A stretch of 11,754 bases of DNA. It comes from Prolixibacteraceae bacterium. Its GTDB lineage: Bacteria > Bacteroidota > Bacteroidia > Bacteroidales > Prolixibacteraceae. Every line of letters starts with the position of its first letter. Positions within the stretch are counted from its first letter, which is position 1. Location of the stretch: the NCBI GenBank assembly GCA_016788685.1, contig JAEUSS010000257.1:1-11754 (forward strand), read 5' to 3'. Positions 1 to 7,687 of the stretch are shown here, piece after piece. The notes below the pieces were generated by a model. It worked only from the letters and a program-made list of their open reading frames with translations. It was not told the origin of the DNA and did no database searches. The position numbers and the translations under genes are program-made.

Positions 1-281
1 AAATTAAAACTGAACTTTTAGCTTTGTCAAAAGACCTGTTTATTAAAGAAGTGTGGGCCGAAAAACTTCGCGAGTTGATCTTCGAAAACAAAATCTGGAA
101 CGACATTACCCGCACAAGGATGTATCCAACGGTTGTTGGCAATGCATTTACATTTGTTCCTCTGGTGGGTGCGCAAAATCCTTGGGGAAAAACCTTTGCA
201 GAGAAGGATCTCCTCCTTCCTTTCCCGAACGATGAAATGCAAAGAAATCCGAAGCTGGTTCAAAACCCGGGATACAATTAA
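1..281 (+). CDS. SusD/RagB-family outer-membrane lipoprotein, C-terminal fragment (5' end outside window)
   Basis: The reading frame is open from base 3 (ATT AAA ACT GAA) to the TAA at 279-281, about 92 codons, so this is the tail of a gene that starts upstream rather than a small protein starting at the in-frame TTG at 24. Two SusD C-terminal signatures are visible. One is an ERRxELxFEGxRWxDLxR-like stretch, here EKLRELIFENKIWNDITR. The other is the closing LPFPNDEMQRNP...QNPGY motif that ends most family members. SusD proteins are surface lipoproteins that cap a SusC TonB-dependent channel and bind glycans. A susC partner would be expected immediately upstream. The glycan cannot be inferred from this end of the protein. 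The following gene is a GH92 mannosidase on the same strand, which suggests an alpha-mannoside locus, but a strong hairpin lies between them. Confidence 0.9.
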   Translation, partial: IKTELLALSKDLFIKEVWAEKLRELIFENKIWNDITRTRMYPTVVGNAFTFVPLVGAQNPWGKTFAEKDLLLPFPNDEMQRNPKLVQNPGYN

Positions 282-299
282 GTAGTAAAAACTAAGTAG

Positions 300-357
300 A
301 AAGGCTGTATTGAAATCATCCTGGCGAACACCGGCAAGATGATCAAATACAGCCTTT
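300..357 (+). terminator. Long hairpin terminator after the susD-like gene
   Basis: AAAGGCTGTATT (300-311) pairs with AATACAGCCTTT (346-357). A second helix, 315-320 with 338-343, continues the stem after a small internal loop, and a four-pair tip (321-324 with 331-334, one pair G-U) closes a six-base loop. TTTT at 355-358 lies within and just past the 3' arm, as in many Bacteroidota intrinsic terminators. It starts 19 bases after the susD stop codon and would end that operon, leaving the GH92 gene on its own transcript unless readthrough occurs. Confidence 0.75.
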
Positions 358-460
358 TACTTTTAATCAGAAATCGAGAATGAACAACAAAACAAAAATC
401 AGAAGCGTATACGAACAAATATAAAAGCACCCTCTGAACTCCTTTTCAGGTATTAAATCG

Positions 461-468
461 TATTTTTG
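461..468 (+). promoter_or_regulatory. Candidate Bacteroidota -7 promoter box for the GH92 gene
   Basis: TATTTTTG at 461-468 matches the Bacteroidota sigma-ABfr -7 consensus TAnnTTTG exactly and lies 56 bases before the GH92 start codon, downstream of the preceding terminator. No good -33 TTTG is present at the usual spacing, so the call rests on the -7 box alone. The leader that follows is AT-rich and contains no Shine-Dalgarno sequence, which is usual in this phylum. Confidence 0.35.
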
Positions 469-524
469 AGCGGGTTGATTTGAATCTCCCCGACTTTATA
501 TTTAACCTTATATAACGAAAGCTA

Positions 525-2813
525 ATGAGAAGTATCATTTTATCAGTCTCTCTCTTACTAACTTTTTGCTTAACCCGAAATTCCTATGCTCAACAATTCT
601 CCCCGGTCGATCAGGTGAACACCCTGATGGGTTCCGACTCGGAGTTTAAACTTTCAACCGGAAATACCTATCCGGCCATTGCGCTGCCCTGGGGAATGAA
701 CTTCTGGACACCGCAAACCGCCAAAATGGGCGATGGTTGGGTTTACGCCTACGATGTTTATAAAATCCAGGGCTTCAAACAAACGCACCAGCCCAGCCCG
801 TGGATCAACGATTACGGACAGTTTTCATTGTTCCCGTTAACCGGAGACCTTAAAATTGCAGGCGAAGAGCGGGCCAGCTGGTTCTCGCACAAAGCCGAAG
901 TGGCCAAACCGCATTACTACAGCGTTTACCTGGCCGACTACGACCTGACCACCGAAATTACCCCGACCGAGCGCGCTGCGATGTTCCGGTTTACGTTTCC
1001 GCAAAACGACCAGTCGTGGGTGATCGTCGATGCCTTCGACAAGGGCTCATACATCAAAATCGTTCCTTCTGAAAATAAAGTGATTGGCTACACCACGCGC
1101 AACAGCGGGGGCGTTCCGGAGAATTTCAAAAATTATTTTGTGATTCAGTTCGACAAAGCTTTTGCCGAAAGTCAGGTTTGGAGCGGAAAAGAAATCGTAG
1201 CCGGAAAATCGGAACTTCAGGACAACCATGTGGGCGCCGCCATTCGCTTTGTGACTAAAAAAGGCGAAAAAGTCCATGCCCGCGTAGCTTCTTCTTTCAT
1301 CAGTTTCGACCAGGCCGAGCTGAACCTGAGAGAATTGGGAAAAGACAATTTCGATCAGATTCGTCAGAAGGGAAAAGACATCTGGAACAAAGAGCTCGCG
1401 CGCATCACCGTTGAAGGCGGAACCAGCGACCAGATCAAAACTTTTTATTCGTGCCTTTACCGCACCATGTTGTTCCCGCGTAAATTTTTCGAATTTGACA
1501 AGGACGGAAAGATGGTGCACTACAGCCCGTACAACGGACAGGTATTACCCGGGGCCATGTTTACCGACAACGGTTTCTGGGACACCTTCCGGGCCGTTTT
1601 CCCGTTCTTTAACCTGATGTACCCCAGCCTGAATGCACAAATTCAGGAAGGATTGGTAAATGCCTACAAGGAAAGTGGCTTTTTGCCCGAATGGGCCAGT
1701 CCGGGACACCGCGATTGTATGATTGGTTCCAACTCGGCCACTTTGGTTGCCGATGCCTACCTGAAGGGCGCCCGCGGATACGACATCAACACCCTTTACG
1801 AAGCGGTAATCAAAAACTCGAAAACCGAAGGCCCGCTTTCGTCGGTTGGCCGTAAGGGAGTTGATTATTACAACAAGCTCGGCTATGTGCCGTATGACGT
1901 CAAAATCCGCGAAAACACTGCCCGCACCCTCGAATATGCCTTTGCCGACTGGACCATCTGGAAACTGGCCAAAGAACTGAAACGCCCGCAGGAAGAAATC
2001 GACCTGTTTGCCAAACGCGCCATGAACTACCGTAATGTGTTCGATCCGGAAACCAAAATGATGCGCGGGAAGAACGAAAACGGGACTTTCCAAAAACCGT
2101 TCAACCCATACAAATGGGGCGATGCCTTCACCGAAGGGAACAGCTGGCACTACACCTGGTCGGTTTTCCACGATGTGCAGGGTTTAATCGACCTGATGGG
2201 CGGCAAAAAGGAATTTGTACACATGCTCGACTCGGTTTTCGTGGTGCCGCCAATTTTCGACGATTCGTACTACGGACAGGTGATCCACGAAATACGCGAA
2301 ATGCAGATCATGAACATGGGTAACTACGCGCACGGTAACCAGCCCATCCAGCACATGATTTACCTGTACAACTACGCCGGACAGCCCTGGAAAACACAGA
2401 AATGGGTGCGCGAGGTGATGAACCGCATGTATGCCCCCACGCCCGATGGCTATTGCGGCGATGAAGACAACGGGCAGACTTCGGCCTGGTACGTATTTTC
2501 GGCCATGGGTTTCTACCCGGTAACTCCGGCCAGCGACCAGTATGTAATTGGCGCACCTTTGTTCCAAAAAGTCACCGTGAAACTCGAAAACGATAAGGAA
2601 GTAATCATCAGTGCTCCTGAAAACAATGCCGAGAACAAGTACATCAGGGCAGTGAGTTTTAACGGTAAAGATTACAGTAAAAACTACCTGAGTTACCCCG
2701 AACTGATGAAAGGCGCCAAAATTGAATTCAAAATGTCGTCAACTCCCAATACCAAACGAGGCATCAGCGAAAATGATTTCCCGTATTCGTTCAGCAATGA
2801 ATTGAAGAAATAG
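525..2813 (+). CDS. Secreted GH92 family exo-alpha-mannosidase
   Basis: This is a 762-residue protein of normal GH92 length. Residues 1-22 form a signal peptide with a likely SPase I site after SYA. No lipobox is present, so the product is probably periplasmic. The N-terminal beta-sandwich domain spans about 25-260 and carries a THQPSPW motif at 87-93. The (alpha/alpha)6 catalytic domain spans about 265-750. Motifs of the family are present: TEGNSWHYTW with E537 as the likely general acid, the GN(E/Q)P loop at 604-607, the YLYNYAGQPWKTQ segment, and GDEDNGQTSAWYVFSAMGFYP, where D646 and D648 are the likely catalytic-base aspartates. GH92 enzymes are calcium-dependent inverting mannosidases that release terminal alpha-mannose from N-glycans or mannans. 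The linkage specificity (1,2; 1,3; 1,4; 1,6) cannot be read here. Q606 stands where better-known members have Glu, and HQPSPW replaces their HxSGxGC-like loop; this looks like a subfamily trait rather than a lesion. The gene is flanked by two terminators and so is probably monocistronic. The ATG at 525 is chosen because it starts the signal peptide. Confidence 0.95.
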   Translation: MRSIILSVSLLLTFCLTRNSYAQQFSPVDQVNTLMGSDSEFKLSTGNTYPAIALPWGMNFWTPQTAKMGDGWVYAYDVYKIQGFKQTHQPSPWINDYGQFSLFPLTGDLKIAGEERASWFSHKAEVAKPHYYSVYLADYDLTTEITPTERAAMFRFTFPQNDQSWVIVDAFDKGSYIKIVPSENKVIGYTTRNSGGVPENFKNYFVIQFDKAFAESQVWSGKEIVAGKSELQDNHVGAAIRFVTKKGEKVHARVASSFISFDQAELNLRELGKDNFDQIRQKGKDIWNKELARITVEGGTSDQIKTFYSCLYRTMLFPRKFFEFDKDGKMVHYSPYNGQVLPGAMFTDNGFWDTFRAVFPFFNLMYPSLNAQIQEGLVNAYKESGFLPEWASPGHRDCMIGSNSATLVADAYLKGARGYDINTLYEAVIKNSKTEGPLSSVGRKGVDYYNKLGYVPYDVKIRENTARTLEYAFADWTIWKLAKELKRPQEEIDLFAKRAMNYRNVFDPETKMMRGKNENGTFQKPFNPYKWGDAFTEGNSWHYTWSVFHDVQGLIDLMGGKKEFVHMLDSVFVVPPIFDDSYYGQVIHEIREMQIMNMGNYAHGNQPIQHMIYLYNYAGQPWKTQKWVREVMNRMYAPTPDGYCGDEDNGQTSAWYVFSAMGFYPVTPASDQYVIGAPLFQKVTVKLENDKEVIISAPENNAENKYIRAVSFNGKDYSKNYLSYPELMKGAKIEFKMSSTPNTKRGISENDFPYSFSNELKK

Positions 2814-2830
2814 AAATTAATCCGCACCAA

Positions 2831-2880
2831 ATAAAAACAGGTAAAACCCGATCTTCGGATCGGGTTTTACCTGTTTTTAT
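2831..2880. terminator. Perfect 23-bp UUCG-tetraloop terminator, probably bidirectional
   Basis: Bases 2831-2853 pair without a mismatch with 2858-2880 around the loop TTCG, closed by C-G, giving the exceptionally stable C(UUCG)G tetraloop. The outer arms are AAAAA and TTTTT, so each strand supplies a U-tract. The hairpin begins 17 bases after the GH92 stop codon and lies 133 bases beyond the 3' end of the convergent permease gene, so it can terminate both. Confidence 0.9.
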
Positions 2881-3013
2881 TTGTATTTATTTCAATCTTA
2901 TCTCCCTCGCCAACCCCAATCCAGAGGACAACACATCTTTACCGCCGGAAATTTGTTTAGACGTTCGCAGTATTGAGCGTGAACCGTAAGCCCGGGAAAC
3001 TTATCCGGAGTGG

Positions 3014-4438
3014 TTAATCCATCGTCTTATTCTCATCTGGCACTTCTGCATTTCCGTATTTCCGCTTTAGCCAGAAATAAACCGGAATACCTGAAAGAAT
3101 GAGTACCAGTCCGATGGCTGCTTCGCGAGGACGTGCAACAACAGTATTCAGGAACAGACTTACACAAAACAGGATGTAAAACGCCGGAACGTACGGATAG
3201 CCCCAAACTTTATAAGGGCGATGTGCATCGGGCATTTTCCTGCGAAGAATAAAAACGCCTAAAGTGGTTGCGCCGTAGAAAATAAATACAGCAAAAATCA
3301 CCATATCGGTTAACTGATCAAACGTCCCCGACAACACCAGCAGCGAAGCCCAGATGCCTTGCCACAGCAAGGAGTTCGATGGCACATTAAACCTGTTCAG
3401 CTTGCCTATCCCGGAGAAAAAAAGTTTCTCACGCGCCATGGCATAATAGGGCCGCGAACCGGTGAGAACACTGGCATTGGTACAACCCAGCGTAGTTAAA
3501 AGAATCAGCAGTGAAATGAATAACACACCTCCGGTTCCCCAAAAGCTACGCACAGCCTCAACCGCAGCAATCTGGTTTCCGGCCGCATGAACCTGCTCCA
3601 GTTCAGGAATGGACAGCACCGACAAATAAGTGAGATTGACCAGTAAATAAACGGCAATAACCACAAAAACCCCCATCACAATGCCGCGCGGAATGTTGCG
3701 GCGCGCATCTTTGATCTCGCCACCGATAAACCCCACTGAAACCCAGCCCTGATAAGCCCAGAAAGCAGCCAGCATAGCTGTGTAGAAGGACGAAATACTC
3801 ACCGAAGCGCGGGTTGCAGACTCATTGGTAAAAACATCCGACAACGATGCTTCCGAACTTCCAAGTCCAAAAACAATAATGGTAAAAATTCCGGCAACAA
3901 CCATATAAAGAATGGCTTTACTTAACCCAGCCCCGCTTTTCAACCCCAAAATATTGAGGAAAGTTAAAATCAGAATCAGCGAAATAGCGATTAGTTTCAC
4001 TCCAAAATCCTGAAACGGGAAAAAGACCCCTCCTACTGAAAAATGCTGCAGCGATCCTAAAATTTCGGGAACAGGAATAATACTGTTGAGCGATTGCGCA
4101 AAAACATAGGCCAACGATGAAATGGTAGCTGTTTGAATAATCGTGAACAACGACCAGCCATACATAAATGCAAAAAAACGGTTGTAAATCTTTTTCAGGT
4201 AGACGAATTCACCGCCGGTATCGGCCAGCAGTCCGGCCACCTCGGCGTTGCTCAGCGCACCAAACAGGGTAATAACACCTCCGGCAACCCAGGCCAGGAT
4301 GATCCACGATGAAGAGTGAAGTTCAGCAGCCATCGGGGCAATTTTCTTATATACCCCTGAACCAATGATATTTGCAACCACAAATATAATCACATAGCCC
4401 AATCCGAGTGCCCTTACCAGATTCCGTTGATTGCCCAT
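3014..4438 (-). CDS. APC-superfamily amino acid permease
   Basis: This is a 474-residue integral membrane protein with twelve hydrophobic segments spread evenly along its length (first about residues 10-30, last about 441-463). Helix 1 carries NIIGSGVYKKIAP, the APC-family unwound substrate-binding turn (GSGI/VF in relatives). The FWAYQGW...GGEIKDARRNIPRGI segment near 220-250 is the helix 6 to helix 7 signature of the AA_permease_2 and L-type transporter group. Relatives import or exchange amino acids across the inner membrane; substrate and energy coupling are not readable here. The frame is open further upstream to an ATG at 4522, but that would add 28 residues with three cysteines before a normal N-terminus. 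The start at 4438 (MGNQRNLVRALGL) places helix 1 at the usual position and is preferred. The gene stands alone, convergent with the GH92 gene and divergent from the GDPD-like gene, so it is probably transcribed independently of the carbohydrate loci. Confidence 0.9.
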   Translation of the reverse strand: MGNQRNLVRALGLGYVIIFVVANIIGSGVYKKIAPMAAELHSSSWIILAWVAGGVITLFGALSNAEVAGLLADTGGEFVYLKKIYNRFFAFMYGWSLFTIIQTATISSLAYVFAQSLNSIIPVPEILGSLQHFSVGGVFFPFQDFGVKLIAISLILILTFLNILGLKSGAGLSKAILYMVVAGIFTIIVFGLGSSEASLSDVFTNESATRASVSISSFYTAMLAAFWAYQGWVSVGFIGGEIKDARRNIPRGIVMGVFVVIAVYLLVNLTYLSVLSIPELEQVHAAGNQIAAVEAVRSFWGTGGVLFISLLILLTTLGCTNASVLTGSRPYYAMAREKLFFSGIGKLNRFNVPSNSLLWQGIWASLLVLSGTFDQLTDMVIFAVFIFYGATTLGVFILRRKMPDAHRPYKVWGYPYVPAFYILFCVSLFLNTVVARPREAAIGLVLILSGIPVYFWLKRKYGNAEVPDENKTMD

Positions 4439-4806
4439 AGAGAATGTGTTAGAAAATTTAAAATGAGGATCCGAAATTAAGAAATAAGTTAGATTTAGAC
4501 AGCAATTACATCTAAGCAACAAGGTATAATTTAATCTTATTCTTCATTACCTCAATTTCCATCAAGGTACAACTTTTCGGAATTCAGAAGCCCAACGTCC
4601 GATTCACTCTAATGATTTCGTTCAATTACATTGTAACCTCCACAATTATTCTGACTTAAAACGCCGGAAAGGACTTCGTTTATACCATACGATTGATTAA
4701 TATTGTCTTTTTAAAAACATTTTTCAGCCCCAAATGCATGGACAAAACCCCCTCATCTGCCGCCAACAATAACCTATGGTTCAACAAAACAGACACAATA
4801 AAGCCT
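4439..4806. other. Divergent intergenic region, 368 bases, no gene seen
   Basis: This AT-rich stretch separates the start codons of the minus-strand permease and the plus-strand GDPD-like gene and must hold both promoters. Both neighbouring frames run into it: permease codons to 4522 and GDPD-frame codons back to 4693. In each case the extra residues precede an otherwise normal N-terminus, so they are treated as untranslated. No RNA gene, strong hairpin or long repeat is visible. Short inverted pairs such as ATTGT/ACAAT (4630-4634 and 4642-4646) are no more than chance would give. Confidence 0.6.
4698..4705 (+). promoter_or_regulatory. Weak candidate -7 box for the GDPD-like gene
   Basis: TAATATTG differs from the Bacteroidota -7 consensus TAnnTTTG at one base. 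TTCG at 4675-4678, one base off the -33 TTTG, lies 19 bases upstream, which is the usual spacing. It would give a leader of roughly 95 bases before the start codon at 4807. Two imperfect short boxes in AT-rich DNA are weak evidence. Confidence 0.22.
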
Positions 4807-6915
4807 ATGATCAACAAGCTAACCAAATCGGGAAAAGCAACGATATTTCTCTGTCTAATGCTTGTCTTGCCGGTTTCGGCCATTTATGCTCAGTGTGCCT
4901 TTAAAACGATCGGCCATCGGGGAGGCTCGTCCTACTATTATCCCGAAAACACCTTATTATCACTCGAGCAAGGCTTTATCGAAGGCATTTACGCCGCCGA
5001 GGTTGATGTTCGTCATACCGTTGACAGCATCCTGGTATTAATGCACGACTCGTACATTGACAGAACAACAAACGGAAACGGAACTGTAAAAGAGCTCAGC
5101 CTTGCCTACTTAAAAACACTCGATGCCGGAAGCTGGAAAGACCCGAAATTCAAAGGTACGCCGGTACCCACATTAACCGAGGCCCTGCAACTGGCGCATA
5201 AATATCAGCGGAAGCTATACCTGAACATGAAAGTGTTTGCACCAAAACTTATTGCACGGGCACTCCGCGAAGCCAATGTCCCCAGCGACATCATCATGCC
5301 CGACCCGGATGACCTGAGAAAAGTTGAAGAATACCGCAGAATCTTACCCAACACCCCGTTGGTCTATTTTGGCGAACTTCCCGAAGATGCCGGCGATGCT
5401 TCTTTTTATACCTTCCTGAAAAATAACGGAGTAGCCGCCATTGAAATTCCTGCCGATTATATCCGTTTTGCAACCGATGACTATTTCACCCGGTTACGCA
5501 ACATGGCCCACGATTACCAGCTTGAATTATGGGCATATACCGTAAACGACCAACCCTATTTTCAGTTACTGAAAAACTTCGGAATTGATGCCCTTGAAAC
5601 CGACAGGCCCGCGGAAGCCAATCATTTTTTTTGTGATAATTTACCCGCCGGATTTTTTCCGGAGAAATACATTACCGGGCAATGGGATTTTAACAACAAC
5701 CTGCAGGGAACCATTGGATCACAACTGGTAGTAATGGGCGATCCGGATGTCCCGGACCAAAAAATCAGGTTCGGAACAACTCAATCCTTCAACCTACCCC
5801 TCATCGAAAACTCCGATGTAAACATTGCCCGCATTCCGGCTTTTGATGCCAATCATGCATTACGTTTCTTTTCAAACATTGCTCCGGAAGGAATTCCGGG
5901 AAAACTCGCCTGCGACAATACCTATTCCCTGGTCTTCGATTTGCTTAAACCTTCAGGAGAAAATACCTATACCGCCATTTTCCAGACAAGCAACCAAAAT
6001 GCTGACGATGCTGATTTTTTCCTGAACGGCCCCTCCAACACGTTTGGCATATTCGGCGAATACAGCGGAGGCTTTGCTGACAGTACCTGGGTTAGACTTG
6101 CCCTGGTTTTTGATTTGTACAACGAAAAACTCCACCAGTACCTCGATGGTGACTACATCGGCGCCATTCGTTTAGACAACAGTCAGGACGGACGTTTTTG
6201 CATCAACAACAACTGGGGTGTTCAATCTTCGAACTTCTTTTCTGACGAAGACGGCGAGACGAATCCGTTATTTGTAAGCAGCATTCAGATACGCAATTAT
6301 GCCATGAGTGCTGATGAAATCAAAGACCTTGGAAAACCCAAAGCAAACAAGATTAGCAAGGTGATTTTATCCGATCCGGATTTACCTTGCCCTGTTTTTC
6401 ATGAAGAGCTGGATTATACCCGCGAAGGAAATACCATACATTTAACTGCAAACGCCGGAAACCAGGTAAATTACAAATGGGAGATGAACAAAGGAAACGG
6501 ATGGGAATATCTGTCGGGAACAGCATTCCGGGTAGCTGGACCAGCTAAGCTGCGCGTCGACGGCAACACCGATCAGCTGAGCGGATACAAATTCAGGTGC
6601 ATAGCCACGAACGATTGCCAAACAGTTTCCAATGAATTTTTATTCTCAGACATTGTCAGTTCTGATCCAGACAGGGAAGTCGCGGGCGGATTATTCATGA
6701 TGTACCCAAACCCGTCTGACGGCACAATTAACATTAACTTTTCACAGCCTGATCAAAACTACACGATTACCATTTATTCAGTCCTGGGAATTGAACTGTT
6801 TAAAAGGCATTCGGTTTCAGGCCGATGGCAGCATCATCTGACCAAAGGCACCTATCTGGTCCGTGTCAGCAACGACAAACAGTCGGAAGTAAAAAAACTT
6901 TTGATTACGGAATAG
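4807..6915 (+). CDS. Secreted glycerophosphodiester phosphodiesterase-like protein with LamG-like, Ig-like and T9SS sorting domains
   Basis: Starting from the ATG at 4807 the product has 702 residues. It opens with a signal peptide (charged N-terminus, hydrophobic core, cleavage after SAIYA, about residue 28). Upstream in-frame starts (TTG 4693, ATG 4738) would only lengthen this and are rejected. Residues about 30-275 are a GDPD TIM barrel: HRGG (H37), PENT, EVDVR (E65, D67), MHDS (H80), the DRTTNGNGTV strand, LWAYTVND and the closing LETDRP. Family members hydrolyse glycerophosphodiesters to glycerol-3-phosphate and an alcohol, using two histidines and a divalent metal held by acidic residues. 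The third acidic ligand, normally in an (E/D)xK motif, is Asn140 here (LNMK). Residues about 289-520 resemble a LamG/concanavalin-type sandwich (SLVFDLL, LVFD...YLDGDYIGAIRL). Residues about 527-618 look Ig-like, with a cysteine pair. Residues about 628-702 form a type A T9SS sorting domain (YPNPSDG at 633-639). The protein is probably secreted or surface-anchored. The domain assignments are firm for GDPD and the tail, moderate for the middle. Confidence 0.85.
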   Translation: MINKLTKSGKATIFLCLMLVLPVSAIYAQCAFKTIGHRGGSSYYYPENTLLSLEQGFIEGIYAAEVDVRHTVDSILVLMHDSYIDRTTNGNGTVKELSLAYLKTLDAGSWKDPKFKGTPVPTLTEALQLAHKYQRKLYLNMKVFAPKLIARALREANVPSDIIMPDPDDLRKVEEYRRILPNTPLVYFGELPEDAGDASFYTFLKNNGVAAIEIPADYIRFATDDYFTRLRNMAHDYQLELWAYTVNDQPYFQLLKNFGIDALETDRPAEANHFFCDNLPAGFFPEKYITGQWDFNNNLQGTIGSQLVVMGDPDVPDQKIRFGTTQSFNLPLIENSDVNIARIPAFDANHALRFFSNIAPEGIPGKLACDNTYSLVFDLLKPSGENTYTAIFQTSNQNADDADFFLNGPSNTFGIFGEYSGGFADSTWVRLALVFDLYNEKLHQYLDGDYIGAIRLDNSQDGRFCINNNWGVQSSNFFSDEDGETNPLFVSSIQIRNYAMSADEIKDLGKPKANKISKVILSDPDLPCPVFHEELDYTREGNTIHLTANAGNQVNYKWEMNKGNGWEYLSGTAFRVAGPAKLRVDGNTDQLSGYKFRCIATNDCQTVSNEFLFSDIVSSDPDREVAGGLFMMYPNPSDGTININFSQPDQNYTITIYSVLGIELFKRHSVSGRWQHHLTKGTYLVRVSNDKQSEVKKLLITE

Positions 6916-6931
6916 GAGAAAACCAGCAGAC

Positions 6932-6952
6932 GGGAATGAGAATCATTCGCCC
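6932..6952 (+). terminator. Weak hairpin after the GDPD-like gene
   Basis: GGGAATGA (6932-6939) pairs with TCATTCGCCC (6943-6952), allowing a two-base CG bulge and a three-base loop; a T-rich stretch (TATTTGCTTATTTTT) follows. It lies 16 bases past the stop codon and before the nitroreductase gene. The stem is short and imperfect, so partial readthrough into the next gene is possible. Confidence 0.35.
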
Positions 6953-6992
6953 TATTTGCTTATTTTTATGCTGAAATTAAACAACAAAGGCT

Positions 6993-7565
6993 ATGTTAAA
7001 AGAACTTATCCTGAAAAACCGAAGTTATCGCCGTTTCTTCCAGTCAGAACGAATCAGTAAATCCCAGCTGCGTGCTTGGGTCGATCTGGCCCGGAATTCG
7101 CCTTCGGCCCGAAATATGCAGTCGCTCAAGTACATTCTGAGTACTGAAGAATCTTTCAATTCTCAAATTTTTGAATGCCTTTCCTGGGCCGGATACCTTT
7201 CATACTGGAAAGGGCCTGAAGAAGGCGAACGTCCGTCGGGCTACATCGTGATGGTGCACGACACCCTGATTTCGGGCAACTACCTGTGCGACGACGGAAT
7301 TGCCGCCCAAAGCATCCTGCTGGGAGCCGTAGAAGCCGGATTTGGAGGCTGTATTATTCATTCGGTCAACCGTACCAAGTTAAAAGAAATTCTGCGACTG
7401 AACGATCAGTATGAAATCGTCCATGTACTTGCCCTCGGCAAACCCAAAGAAACAGTCGTGATAGATGAGATCAAAGAAGATGATGTTAAATACTGGAGAG
7501 ACGAAGACCAGGTACATCACGTTCCGAAGCGCAGCCTGGATGAGATCATTCTGGAAATGAAGTAA
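6993..7565 (+). CDS. Nitroreductase-family FMN-dependent oxidoreductase
   Basis: This is a 190-residue soluble protein with no signal peptide, of normal length for the small nitroreductase fold. The N-terminal NRSYRRF (R10, S11, R13) is the family's FMN phosphate-binding motif. SPSARNMQSLKY (36-47) matches the S/N-x-Q flavin-contact strand, although the usual Pro after Gln is Ser. CDDGIAAQSILLGAVEAGFGGC is the central dimer helix followed by the glycine turn, and ALGKPKETVVID is the late flavin-side strand. The YWRDEDQVHHVPKR tail is, as I recall, typical of a subgroup common in anaerobic Bacteroidota. Members use NAD(P)H to reduce nitro compounds, quinones or flavins; the physiological substrate here is unknown. 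AAAGG lies only two bases from the ATG, too close to act as a standard ribosome-binding site. The gene follows the GDPD-like gene by 77 bases with a weak hairpin between them, so cotranscription is possible but not shown. Confidence 0.9.
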   Translation: MLKELILKNRSYRRFFQSERISKSQLRAWVDLARNSPSARNMQSLKYILSTEESFNSQIFECLSWAGYLSYWKGPEEGERPSGYIVMVHDTLISGNYLCDDGIAAQSILLGAVEAGFGGCIIHSVNRTKLKEILRLNDQYEIVHVLALGKPKETVVIDEIKEDDVKYWRDEDQVHHVPKRSLDEIILEMK

Positions 7566-7652
7566 TATTCTATAGTCTTTCTTTTTGTGCCTTCTTTCTC
7601 AGGATTTAATTTTTGAACCTGGAAATTAAAACTCAGATCATACTTAAAATAG

Positions 7653-7687
7653 GAATAGATGAATCACGGCTTGTGATTCATCTATTC
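7653..7687. terminator. Bidirectional terminator between convergent nitroreductase and susD
   Basis: GAATAGATGAATCAC (7653-7667) pairs perfectly with GTGATTCATCTATTC (7673-7687) around a five-base loop, a 15-bp stem. TATTT follows on the plus strand and ATTTT on the minus strand. It lies about 90 bases from each of the two convergent stop codons, the expected place for a shared intrinsic terminator. The rest of 7566-7773 shows no gene. A second small inverted pair, TTCAGAA/TTCTGAA at 7737-7757, lies nearer the susD end. Confidence 0.75.

Noticed and set aside
27..263. 78-codon minus-strand frame over the susD fragment, and a 60-codon plus-strand frame at 53-235
   Set aside because: The SusD frame has clear family motifs; the others are shadows without any motif or start-site context.
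406..413. CGTATACG palindrome upstream of GH92, considered as an operator
   Set aside because: One 8-base palindrome is expected by chance in a gap of this size, and no second half-site or flanking symmetry is present.
380..424. A 14-codon frame (MNNKTKIRSVYEQI) in the susD-GH92 gap
   Set aside because: It is very short, AT-rich, lies upstream of the candidate promoter and has no ribosome-binding context; such frames are expected by chance.
1047..2567. A tandem run of antisense open frames opposite the GH92 gene (1047-1520, 1545-2171, 2184-2567)
   Set aside because: Their translations show no recognisable domains, and they lie wholly within a well-supported GH92 gene. Its GC-rich third positions deplete stop codons on the opposite strand.
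4439..4522. N-terminal extension of the permease to the ATG at 4522
   Set aside because: The added 28 residues are cysteine-rich and unlike APC N-termini. The ATG at 4438 gives the normal spacing to helix 1.
4680..4883. 67-codon minus-strand frame across the GDPD-like start
   Set aside because: It overlaps the signal-peptide codons of the GDPD-like gene antisense. The hydrophobic stretch is the mirror of that signal peptide.
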